NCBI GenBank assembly: GCA_037969195.1
Contig: JBBKWZ010000227.1
Coordinates: 1 to 10,139 of the forward strand
Reading direction: 5' to 3'
Length of the DNA stretch: 10,139 bases
From: JAHEJB01 sp037969195
GTDB lineage: Bacteria > Bacteroidota > Rhodothermia > Rhodothermales > Rubricoccaceae
Shown here in pieces: positions 1-6,881 of this stretch. The position numbers and the translations under genes are program-made. How positions within the stretch are numbered: the stretch's first letter is position 1; each line of letters opens with the position of its first letter. The notes below the pieces were generated by a model. The model saw only the letters and a list, made by a program, of their open reading frames with translations. It was not told the origin of the DNA and did no database searches.

Positions 1-117
1 TAAATGCCGTTCCAACGCGCGCGTCAACTCGATATCCGGCTCTACGTACAAAAGGCGTATTTCAGACACCACTTCAATACTGTCGTGAGCGGACTTTGCA
101 CGGTAGCTTTCGGCCAT
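1..117 (-). CDS. N-terminus of a receiver-like (response regulator) protein, partial
   Basis: This is a reading frame starting at ATG 115-117 and running off the left edge after 39 codons, with no stop. An in-frame stop just upstream (142-144) and the lack of another ATG make this start the natural one. After about 20 polar residues comes IRLLYVEPDIELTRALERHL. This looks like the first beta strand, acidic pocket and first helix of a response-regulator receiver (REC) domain. In a typical receiver the strand is followed by two adjacent acidic residues; here the pattern is Glu-Pro-Asp, so one of the usual metal-binding acids may be missing. The gene starts 59 bp after the stop of the PAS sensor on the same strand, suggesting a functional pair. 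What lies after the first 39 residues (DNA-binding, kinase or other output domain) cannot be seen. No clear ribosome-binding site is visible. Confidence 0.6.
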   Translation of the reverse strand, partial: MAESYRAKSAHDSIEVVSEIRLLYVEPDIELTRALERHL

Positions 118-176
118 GCTGATGAAGTTCGTTTGCGGCTCTCAAGGTACGGGTGGACCTCACTTTGCGCCCTAGG

Positions 177-1790
177 CTAGGCCACCGGAGCGATCGCGTT
201 AAGTACCGGCACGACGCCTCCCAATCCGTCTCCGTTGTACATGGTTTGGCGAGGCAAGTCCATCCCGAGGAGTACTCTCCGTTCCGCGGTTCCATCGTCG
301 CTGCCTACACTCTTGCGCCATAGCAAGTGTCGCATCGGTCCGTCGGATGAATGAACGTCCATAGAATAGCTGCCCGCAGATGGGCCCCAGAACCAGTCAT
401 TGAATTCTTCCTTCCCCGCACCCGTCAATCCAAGGACGCTTACGAATGCAGTGAAATGGGGCACCTGCTGGACGGTTCGACCAGTGATCTCTTCGGTTGC
501 TCGGTTCCATCTGCGCGTGCTCCCACCACCATCGAACGACACGAGGATGATGCCAGCCTCATCCAACAATTGGTTGATGGACGTGTTGCCTGCAGTTAAC
601 TGCGCCACGCGTTGATCAACCATCAAATCGAGCGCATCGCTGAAGGTGGAAATCTGGCGCTCCAGATTCCGCTGATTCGCAACATCCGTGGCCTGAATTA
701 GCACCGCTGGCTTCTCATCAATTGTGACCGCACGCAACGAAATCTGTACGGCCCGGCGCACGTCGTCGCGGTTTACGAGCGCGTATTCGATGCCGGACAT
801 AGAACTGTTCTCTTTCAGACTGCGACGTGCAAGATCGAAAAGGGGTTCAACTGGCATAACCTCGTTCAGCGCTTCAATTCGCTGACCCCGAACGGCGTCG
901 AATGGTAGTCCTGTCATTGCGTAGAAGGCTGGATTGGCATCTACGATGTGACCATCGAGCGTGCATAGCAGGACGTAATGCGGGTTGATTTGGAACAGTG
1001 CCGCTATGTGGCTGCGGGATTCAACGTTTCGATCGTTGCTGCTCTTTAGCGCGTCCACCAACGCATCGAATGGATCGGCAAGCGGCCCCAGGCCCGAACG
1101 CGCAGCATTTACATGATTGCGTGCCGTGTTGTTATCAAATCGTTCGCTGGACGCAAGCCGGTTCGCGAGGGCTTCCATGCGTTGAGCGGTCTGCTTCCCT
1201 GCATAGGTAGACAGGGCCAAGAGTGCAATTCCGATGAGCAACCATGAAAGGACAGCACCCCCCACGATCATCCCAGCTCCCTTCAAACCCGACTTATGTA
1301 CCACTTCAACCGAGCGCAACACGGCTACGCGTTCTCCGGAAACCACTGGATGCAGAGCAAGAAAGTAGTCGCCGCCATCCCACCTGGCGGTCTGAACGGA
1401 TTCTAGATTCCCCGATTCACCAACGACGATTGACCAGTTGATCTGCTGGAGTCCTGTCCGATCACTAGCCGACAATATCATTCCACGTCGATGCAGAATT
1501 GCGATACCGTCCAAGCCATTCTCTTCGGCGATGGTTGCTAATCGCGCGTCCGTTCCTATTCGTTGCCGTTCGTCGGAACTATCAACAAGCGCCGCAATAG
1601 AGGCCGAAATATCGACGAGTCCTTTTTGGGCGACCGCTTCCGCTGTGTTCACGCGATCAGAGATGACAAGCGCTGTCGCGGCGACGATGAGCACGGTCGC
1701 CAAAACAAAAACGGCAAGCGCGGCGCGTGTCGCGGGTGAATAGTTCGACATAGGTCTTGGGCGGGGCTCTTCTGCAGTACGCCCATTCAC
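177..1790 (-). CDS. Membrane-bound sensor with two PAS domains and no kinase domain
   Basis: The product has 537 residues if started at the GTG at 1788-1790; an ATG at 1749-1751 (residue 14) is an equally good start and puts the first membrane helix at the very N-terminus. Visible layout: membrane helix about 22-43; extracytoplasmic sensing region about 45-168; second membrane helix about 173-195; a cytoplasmic linker of HAMP-like position but weak similarity, to about 255; a first PAS domain about 260-375 (LDGHIVDANPAFYAMTG, ending in QATDVANQR); a likely coiled coil about 373-400; and a second PAS domain about 402-515 (EITGRTV, ending in RVLLGMDL). The protein then stops about 25 residues later. 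There is no H-box, N-box or G-box, so it cannot be a histidine kinase by itself, and no GGDEF, EAL or methyl-accepting region is present. It presumably senses a periplasmic or small-molecule signal and passes it to a partner, perhaps the receiver-like gene 59 bp downstream. The ligand is unknown. Confidence 0.85.
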   Translation of the reverse strand: MNGRTAEEPRPRPMSNYSPATRAALAVFVLATVLIVAATALVISDRVNTAEAVAQKGLVDISASIAALVDSSDERQRIGTDARLATIAEENGLDGIAILHRRGMILSASDRTGLQQINWSIVVGESGNLESVQTARWDGGDYFLALHPVVSGERVAVLRSVEVVHKSGLKGAGMIVGGAVLSWLLIGIALLALSTYAGKQTAQRMEALANRLASSERFDNNTARNHVNAARSGLGPLADPFDALVDALKSSNDRNVESRSHIAALFQINPHYVLLCTLDGHIVDANPAFYAMTGLPFDAVRGQRIEALNEVMPVEPLFDLARRSLKENSSMSGIEYALVNRDDVRRAVQISLRAVTIDEKPAVLIQATDVANQRNLERQISTFSDALDLMVDQRVAQLTAGNTSINQLLDEAGIILVSFDGGGSTRRWNRATEEITGRTVQQVPHFTAFVSVLGLTGAGKEEFNDWFWGPSAGSYSMDVHSSDGPMRHLLWRKSVGSDDGTAERRVLLGMDLPRQTMYNGDGLGGVVPVLNAIAPVA

Positions 1791-1957
1791 CTTCCATCGC
1801 TCAGTTGTCGAAGCACCCCATCATCATCCCATCGGAGATAGTTCTGGGCTGAAACACGCGAACGAAGGCCGAGGAATGAACCGGGTATGGCTGACTCAAA
1901 GCCCGTACCGTTCCGACACTCCACGCGGCAATGCCAACTACTTCCTTGCCAGCATCC

Positions 1958-2812
1958 CTATGCTCTAGCCAAAACGGAACGAATGTCTTCCAAAGCATAG
2001 CCTCTATTGGTCCGCACAATTCGTGCTGTCGCCACCTCCGGGTCGTGTTCAAAAAACACCATCCATTCCCCATCTACCGCTTCATCCAGTACACGCTCTT
2101 TCTCGTCCAGTGTCTCCAGCGGCTCAACATCGTACGCCATAATCCACAAAAGCGGGATGTGCGCGGATGTGGGAAGCAAGTCTGCCGCATAGAGCAACGT
2201 GCCTTCGTCTCCACTGATCACGGGAAGTTGCTGGCCACGAGTGTGACCGTCCACCACAATCATTCGGATGCCCGGAAACGGAGTCTCTGCGCCTTCCAGG
2301 AAGTTGAGTTGCCCGGAGGCTTCCAGAGGTTCAATGTTTTCGGCGAGGAACGAAGCCTGCTCTCTCGGGCTTTCGTGCGCCCACGCCCAATGGGCTCGCT
2401 GAATGTGGTGCGTGGCGTTGGGAAACGCGAGAACCAACTCTCCATTATTGCCTTGTGTAGTGGAGCCACCCGCGTGGTCGAAGTGAAGATGCGTGAGAAT
2501 GACGTCCGTGATGTCCTCCGGAGTAACGCCCACTTCCTCCAGCGACTGATGCAAATTGTGCGTTTTCTGGTCAACAGCGAAGATTCTTCCGAATTTGTCG
2601 TCGTACTTGTCTCCAAGGCCATTGTCAATCAGGATTGTTCGTCCGTGGCCACGGAGTAACAGACAGCGCATCGCGAGCGGAATGCGATTCTCGTCGTCAG
2701 CAGGAATGCGCCGCTCCCAGAGGTTCTTGGGGACAATCCCGAACATCGCGCCACCGTCCAGCCTGAGGAACCCTGCGTGGATTATGTCGATCTGGTAACC
2801 GCCGATGTTCAT
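1958..2812 (-). CDS. MBL-fold metallo-hydrolase, lactonase-like (YtnP/AHL-lactonase type)
   Basis: The product has 284 residues with an ATG start and no signal peptide, so it should be cytoplasmic. The metallo-beta-lactamase zinc ligands are all visible: HLHFDH at 108-113 (HxHxDH motif), His190 in DGHTRGQ, Asp211 in AADLLP, and His256 in FFEHDP. This set, the length, and the C-terminal stretch around ETLDEKERVLDEA followed by FEHDP match the branch of the superfamily that holds quorum-quenching lactonases such as YtnP and AttM/AiiA. Family membership is well supported; cleavage of acyl-homoserine lactones or any other lactone is only inference, because many relatives have unknown substrates. 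It lies 76 bp downstream of the LON-domain gene and may be co-transcribed with it. The 167 bp that follow (1791-1957) hold no gene I can support. No Shine-Dalgarno sequence is visible before the start. Confidence 0.88.
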   Translation of the reverse strand: MNIGGYQIDIIHAGFLRLDGGAMFGIVPKNLWERRIPADDENRIPLAMRCLLLRGHGRTILIDNGLGDKYDDKFGRIFAVDQKTHNLHQSLEEVGVTPEDITDVILTHLHFDHAGGSTTQGNNGELVLAFPNATHHIQRAHWAWAHESPREQASFLAENIEPLEASGQLNFLEGAETPFPGIRMIVVDGHTRGQQLPVISGDEGTLLYAADLLPTSAHIPLLWIMAYDVEPLETLDEKERVLDEAVDGEWMVFFEHDPEVATARIVRTNRGYALEDIRSVLARA

Positions 2813-2888
2813 GTCGTAGAGTTAATCGTAAAGGAATGACTGCCGTCCGCTAGTGACGAACCAGCAACGGCCCACTGGTGATCATCCG

Positions 2889-3527
2889 CTACAGTTCAGG
2901 GAATCCAACAGAATGTCCGTCGCCTTGCGCAAGTCGGTTTAGATCTTGCGCCCGTTCTACACGTGCAAAGAGATCCATAAAGTGTTCAATGAGGTAGACA
3001 ACGCGCTCATCCTCCGACGTCATTTCGAGCAGTTCCTGTTTTTGCTCCACCTCCAACCCAGCATTTCGGGCGACGACGAATGAAACCCAGGGCGCGTTCT
3101 CGTAAACCGACGGCCGGATCTCCTCCCCTGCCATTTCCAGCAATTTGATGTGCAGGGTAATGACTCGCTCGCGCGCATTCGTATCCACGTCCTCTGCGGT
3201 GTTGTCGATGCCGAACGTGGCGACATCCGCCGTGAGATACGGCTGATCCCGGAACACCTCAACAATCCGAAACCGCGTCTCGCCGGAGACCACGATGTCG
3301 AGCCGACCATCCTCATACTTGTTCAGAACTCGCCGCACGCGCGCCGTGCAACCGACGTCGGCAATGTCATCTTCCGTTGCATACACGATGCCGAATGGCC
3401 TGTCCTCCGTCATACAAAGCCTCACCATATCGCGATAGCGGGGCTCAAAAATGTGCAACGGCACTGGCTCATCGGGGTAGACGACGATGCCGAGCGGAAA
3501 TAGCGGAATTCGGTCGGAGGAACTCAT
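2889..3527 (-). CDS. Stand-alone LON substrate-binding domain protein
   Basis: The product has 212 residues. It matches the N-terminal substrate-binding (LAN/PF02190-type) domain of the Lon protease: LFPLGIVVYPDEPVPLHIFEPRYRDM at about 9-34, a VGCTARVRRV strand at 58-67, and a GRLDIVVSGETRFRI segment at 74-88, followed by a helical bundle rich in Glu and Leu to about residue 200. The AAA+ ATPase and the Ser-Lys protease domain of Lon are absent, and the size is normal for the widespread single-domain family, so this is not a truncated lon gene. Such proteins are thought to bind unfolded proteins or peptides, but their role is poorly known. The gene lies 41 bp after the symporter gene on the same strand and 76 bp before the MBL-fold hydrolase gene. 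The ATG at 3525-3527 puts the conserved domain directly at the N-terminus. No ribosome-binding site is obvious. Confidence 0.92.
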   Translation of the reverse strand: MSSSDRIPLFPLGIVVYPDEPVPLHIFEPRYRDMVRLCMTEDRPFGIVYATEDDIADVGCTARVRRVLNKYEDGRLDIVVSGETRFRIVEVFRDQPYLTADVATFGIDNTAEDVDTNARERVITLHIKLLEMAGEEIRPSVYENAPWVSFVVARNAGLEVEQKQELLEMTSEDERVVYLIEHFMDLFARVERAQDLNRLAQGDGHSVGFPEL

Positions 3528-3568
3528 TTGGGCAGTACTAGCAGAATCTGGCTTGGTTCAAGATTACG

Positions 3569-5383
3569 TTATGTGGCGGCTTCGGCCGCGGCTTCATAGG
3601 CAATCGAGCGGCTTCGCAGCCATTTCAGGACACCGAAGGCAACGGCGGCGGCAAATAGATTCGCCATTCCGACGGCGGGTCGCAGCAGCAGCAGACCGCC
3701 AACGCCGAACATCAACCCGAACAGGGCAACGGCCGCCGCAAACGTGCGGGCTAAGTCGAGGCTCAGCGTCTGGCGCGGAAGGATGCCCGTGGATTCGCGG
3801 AATCGTTTCCAACCAGGGCCACCCGGTCGCACCTTGCGGTAGAAGGCCTCCAGCACGTCATCGGGTTCGGCTGGCGTGAGAAGCAGCACAATCACCCAGA
3901 TAACGGTTGTGATGCCCACAATAACTGCGAGTCGCAATCCGAACTCCTCAATCTGAAGGAGTGGTACCAGCGTGGTAAACACGCCGACAACGAAGCCTCC
4001 GAGCATCGCCGCCAGTTCGGCCCACGCGTTGATTCTCCACCAGAACCAGCGGAGAATCAGCACAACGCCCGGCCCCGTTCCAATGGCGATCACCAGCCTG
4101 AAGACCTTTGCCACGTCCGTCGAAAAGTATGCGGCAACGGCCGCTAGGAGCGTGATTGCAACCGAAAACACTCTTCCCATGAAAACCAGCTGCGCTTGCG
4201 AGGCTTCGGGTTTGACGAACCGTTTGTAGAGATCGTTGGTGAGGTAGCTGGCGCCCCAGTTGATTGATGTGGAAATCGTGCTCATGAACGCAGCCACAAG
4301 AGACGCGACCACGAGGCCGAGCACACCGACGGGCAGAAAATCGAGCATTAGGCGCGGGTAGCCCAATTCCTTGTCGGCGAGGTCGGGGAAGATGACTAGC
4401 GCGGCGAGCGCAACGAGCACCCACGGCCACGTTCGCACGACGTAGTGCATGATGTTGAACAGCCACGTGGCCTTCTCGGACTCCGCCTCGTTCTTCGTGG
4501 ACACAAGTCGTTGGATGAACTCGCCACCACCGTCGGAGCGGCGAAATGTCCACCACTGCAAGCCGATGTACGCCATGAATGTCGCTGCGGAAATTCCCGC
4601 GGCGGCGCTCATCCCCATCCCCAGAATTCCGGAGCCGTCAAGCGCGAATGGTGTGAACGCGAGGACGTCAAAATCTGTAGCAGCCTGTGCTTTCTCAACA
4701 AGACCGCTGAGGCCTCCGATGCGGTCGTCGGTGATCGCGTAAATCGCCACGAGTATCGCACCCGCCAATCCCAAAAAGAACTGGAAGAAATCCGTAGCGA
4801 CCACGCCCCAGAGACCGGCAAATCCCGCATAGACGAGAACGAACAGCGAAAGACCAATCACGATGACCAGTTTGGGATCCATTCCAAGAAGCATCTCCCC
4901 TTCCTCGATCCCCAAGCTTTCGAGAACGCCAAGGCCCGTCACCACTTTCACTGCGGCAAGCATGGCGTAGCCCATACCGATGCAATTGATCGGGACGGCA
5001 AACAAGAAAGCCTTTATGCCTCGCAGCCATGCTGCGCTTGTCCCGCCGTAGCGCAGTTCGATGATCTCTGCGTCCGTGACAACTTCGCTTCGGCGCCACA
5101 ACCGCGAGAAAACGTAAATCAGCGCCACATGCGCGAAAATGAAGCACCACCACTCCCAGTTGCCGGCAATTCCCCTGTTCCCCACCACGCCCGCCACGTA
5201 CAATGGCGTATCGATGGAAAAAGTGGTGGCCGCCATGCTCGTCCCGGCAAGCCACCACGTGAGGTTGCGGCCGGAGACGAAGAAGTCCTCCATCGTGCCC
5301 GACGCGCGGCGGGATAACCACACGCCGAGGCCCAGCGACGCCAGCATGTAAACGAGGACGACGAGCCAGTCGAGAAGCTGCAT
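3569..5383 (-). CDS. Sodium:solute symporter (SSF family), substrate unknown
   Basis: The product is an integral inner-membrane protein of 604 residues with roughly 13 or more hydrophobic helices. Family signs include the first helix (LLDWLVVLVYMLASLGLG, 3-20), SGRNLTWWLAGTSMAATTFS at 37-56, and the Ser/Thr-rich helix MSTISTSINWGASYLTNDLY at 367-386, which corresponds to the region forming the Na2 sodium site in LeuT-fold SSF transporters. RWFWWRINAWAELAAMLGG (445-463) and AFYRKVRPGGPGW (513-525) are typical of a long SSF subgroup; two further hydrophobic stretches near 546-586 extend the C-terminus beyond the usual length of about 500. The frame stays open upstream to 5785, but that extension is charged, unlike any transporter, and runs antisense through the divergent gene. 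The ATG at 5381-5383 begins exactly at the first helix, so I chose it. The family carries sugars, amino acids, vitamins or anions with sodium; nothing here fixes the substrate. Confidence 0.93.
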   Translation of the reverse strand: MQLLDWLVVLVYMLASLGLGVWLSRRASGTMEDFFVSGRNLTWWLAGTSMAATTFSIDTPLYVAGVVGNRGIAGNWEWWCFIFAHVALIYVFSRLWRRSEVVTDAEIIELRYGGTSAAWLRGIKAFLFAVPINCIGMGYAMLAAVKVVTGLGVLESLGIEEGEMLLGMDPKLVIVIGLSLFVLVYAGFAGLWGVVATDFFQFFLGLAGAILVAIYAITDDRIGGLSGLVEKAQAATDFDVLAFTPFALDGSGILGMGMSAAAGISAATFMAYIGLQWWTFRRSDGGGEFIQRLVSTKNEAESEKATWLFNIMHYVVRTWPWVLVALAALVIFPDLADKELGYPRLMLDFLPVGVLGLVVASLVAAFMSTISTSINWGASYLTNDLYKRFVKPEASQAQLVFMGRVFSVAITLLAAVAAYFSTDVAKVFRLVIAIGTGPGVVLILRWFWWRINAWAELAAMLGGFVVGVFTTLVPLLQIEEFGLRLAVIVGITTVIWVIVLLLTPAEPDDVLEAFYRKVRPGGPGWKRFRESTGILPRQTLSLDLARTFAAAVALFGLMFGVGGLLLLRPAVGMANLFAAAVAFGVLKWLRSRSIAYEAAAEAAT

Positions 5384-5458
5384 AGGCAATGATTCAGGGA
5401 CGCCAGAATGTAGGCCCAATGCACGCGTAGTTTTTAGGGTCCCCACCAGACTTTCTCC
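5384..5458. promoter_or_regulatory. Divergent intergenic region between the symporter and the outer-membrane barrel genes
   Basis: These 75 bp are all that separate two divergently transcribed genes, so both promoters must lie here or reach into the opposing coding sequence. I see an AT-rich patch (TAGTTTTTAG, 5428-5437) and a small GGGTCCC palindrome (5437-5443), but no convincing -35/-10 pair and no Bacteroidota-type TTTG...TAnnTTTG box. The regulatory role is inferred from position only. Confidence 0.35.
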
Positions 5459-6811
5459 GTGCTCCGTTATCTCGTTCTGCTTTCGCTTCTTTCTGTCGCC
5501 AGTTTGGCCGTCAGGGCGCAGCCGATCCCGTTTGGTTCGGCGGACGACCCGATGGAGCAACCGCGAACCTTGATCGCTGCTCCAAGCCTGATTGGCGCGG
5601 CGTACGTAGGGCCCTCGCACCTCAACGCGGAATGGCGTGCCATGGGGGCGTTTTCGTTGGAAGGCCAGGCCGGGCCGTGGAGCCTCGCGCTCGGGGGCAG
5701 CCTCCACTTGGGCACGGATGGTATTTACAAACCCGAGACAGACGAGACCTACGATATCGCAAGGCTCGTTCGCTACTTCAGGCATGATCCGACGTCTTCC
5801 CTGCCGGTCTATGCTCGAGTCGGGCCAACCACCGGCGTAACGCTAGGTCGCGGTCACGTCGTTCGCGGTTACCGCACGACTACCTCCATCGACCAACGGA
5901 CGATTGGCGCAGAAGTCGCTATGCGAAACTCGGCCGCGACGGTCGGCTTGTTCACAGGCGATGTTCGAATGAGCAGCGTTTTGGGTGTCTTTGGCGAGAT
6001 AGCACCCGCTTCCTCTTCGAGCAACTCATTCGTCCGTTCGCTTCGTCTTGGGGGAGGCATTGTCCGAAGTTTCGCAGATTCAATCTCGGGCGTCGCTGCA
6101 CCGACAGCCTTTCAATTTGAGGCGTCCGCCGATGTGTTTCAGTTTGGCGTGCTTTCGGTTGCGCCATTTGCTTCCTTCGCCAAGTTCACCAACTATGGGA
6201 GAAGTGTAGGGATTGGCGTTGACCTGGGCTCCGAGAACGTGATCGGCGCTGGGCGAACCATCCAGAGAATTGCCCTTCTCTTTTCGAGTGATGGATTCGT
6301 GCCCGGCTACTTCAGTCCGTTCTACAGTGTTTCCAATGACGCGGCCCGCATCGTTTCGGCGGATTCGTTCTTCGATGCCGACACGCTCACCGCTGAACTC
6401 GTTGGAACGCCGCTATCTGAAATCACGGGAGGTGTGGATCTGTTGGCAGAGCTTGAAGTGCTCATCTTCAGGTCGTTTGAGATCTCCTATCACTTTCGCC
6501 GCCACTACGGCGATCAGAAACTCAGCGATTTCTCGCTCCGTGTTGCCTCTCGCCCCCGCTTCCTCGATGGTCTACGCGTCGAGTTCGGAATGGAACGGCA
6601 GGGCCTCGGCAGCTTCTTTTCGCTCTTCACCGGCCTGAAAGACCAGAACGCGCTCGTCTTCAATATCGACTATCCACTCAGCGGATCTGCACACCTTTCC
6701 CTCCGCTCACGGTATGGATACCGCCGCCTGCCAGACGCCGATGACGGAACTCGCCGCTTCATCGTCCAGCGACGGTTTGAGCCGCTGGTGGGGATGCGGT
6801 ATGTGTTCTAG
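5459..6811 (+). CDS. Putative outer-membrane beta-barrel protein, family not recognised
   Basis: The product has 450 residues. It starts at a GTG (5459-5461); an in-frame stop at 5435-5437 and no intervening ATG leave this as the only sensible start, and it opens directly with a signal peptide (LRYLVLLSLLSVASLAVRA, likely cut before Gln21). The mature part is rich in alternating hydrophobic/polar beta-strand patterns with Gly and aromatic residues, lacks internal membrane helices, and ends in GMRYVF. A C-terminal Phe after an alternating pattern is the hallmark of BAM-assembled outer-membrane proteins. A distinctive stretch, GVTLGRGHVVRGYRTTTSID at about residues 127-146, then RTIGAEVAMRNS and GLFTGDV, may be a family signature, but I cannot name the family. 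It could be a channel, assembly factor or envelope structural protein. It is followed on the same strand after 70 bp by the secreted FG-GAP gene. Confidence 0.8.
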   Translation: MLRYLVLLSLLSVASLAVRAQPIPFGSADDPMEQPRTLIAAPSLIGAAYVGPSHLNAEWRAMGAFSLEGQAGPWSLALGGSLHLGTDGIYKPETDETYDIARLVRYFRHDPTSSLPVYARVGPTTGVTLGRGHVVRGYRTTTSIDQRTIGAEVAMRNSAATVGLFTGDVRMSSVLGVFGEIAPASSSSNSFVRSLRLGGGIVRSFADSISGVAAPTAFQFEASADVFQFGVLSVAPFASFAKFTNYGRSVGIGVDLGSENVIGAGRTIQRIALLFSSDGFVPGYFSPFYSVSNDAARIVSADSFFDADTLTAELVGTPLSEITGGVDLLAELEVLIFRSFEISYHFRRHYGDQKLSDFSLRVASRPRFLDGLRVEFGMERQGLGSFFSLFTGLKDQNALVFNIDYPLSGSAHLSLRSRYGYRRLPDADDGTRRFIVQRRFEPLVGMRYVF

Positions 6812-6831
6812 AACATCCGATTAGTTCTAGA
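6805..6831. repeat. Short inverted repeat straddling the barrel gene's stop codon
   Basis: TCTAGAAC at 6807-6814 is repeated as its exact reverse complement GTTCTAGA at 6824-6831, with a 9-nt loop. The left arm is also part of the self-palindrome GTTCTAGAAC (6805-6814) and contains the TAG stop codon. The stem is only half G+C and no T-run follows, so it is a poor intrinsic terminator. It could be a protein-binding site, an mRNA 3' end structure, or chance. Confidence 0.4.
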
Positions 6832-6881
6832 GATTCGTAAGTTGCGCTGACGCTCCATTCTCGCTTCGTGCCACTCTGGAC

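Noticed and set aside
74..295. Minus-strand open frame of 73 codons at the sensor's 3' end
   Set aside because: It overlaps both the end of the sensor and the start of the receiver-like gene in a different frame and resembles neither; no domain is visible.
1801..2073. Minus-strand open frame of 90 codons between the MBL gene and the sensor
   Set aside because: It overlaps the end of the MBL gene in another frame and shows no motif. The MBL protein already ends normally, so a frameshifted continuation is not needed.
1931..2659. Plus-strand open frame of 242 codons across the MBL hydrolase
   Set aside because: The opposite strand encodes a full metallo-hydrolase with all zinc ligands; the plus-strand product has no recognisable domain.
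2860..2879. Possible small hairpin ACCAG/CTGGT between the LON and MBL genes
   Set aside because: It has only a 5-bp stem with a 10-nt loop and no T-run on either strand; it is well within chance.
4445..5317. Plus-strand open frame of 290 codons within the symporter gene
   Set aside because: It is antisense to conserved transmembrane coding sequence. The product is very rich in His, Arg and Asn, as expected from a reverse reading of a membrane protein.
5384..5785. N-terminal extension of the symporter to 738 residues
   Set aside because: The extra 134 residues are charged and low in hydrophobicity, and would lie antisense to the signal peptide and first strands of the divergent barrel gene. 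The ATG at 5381-5383 sits exactly at the first membrane helix.
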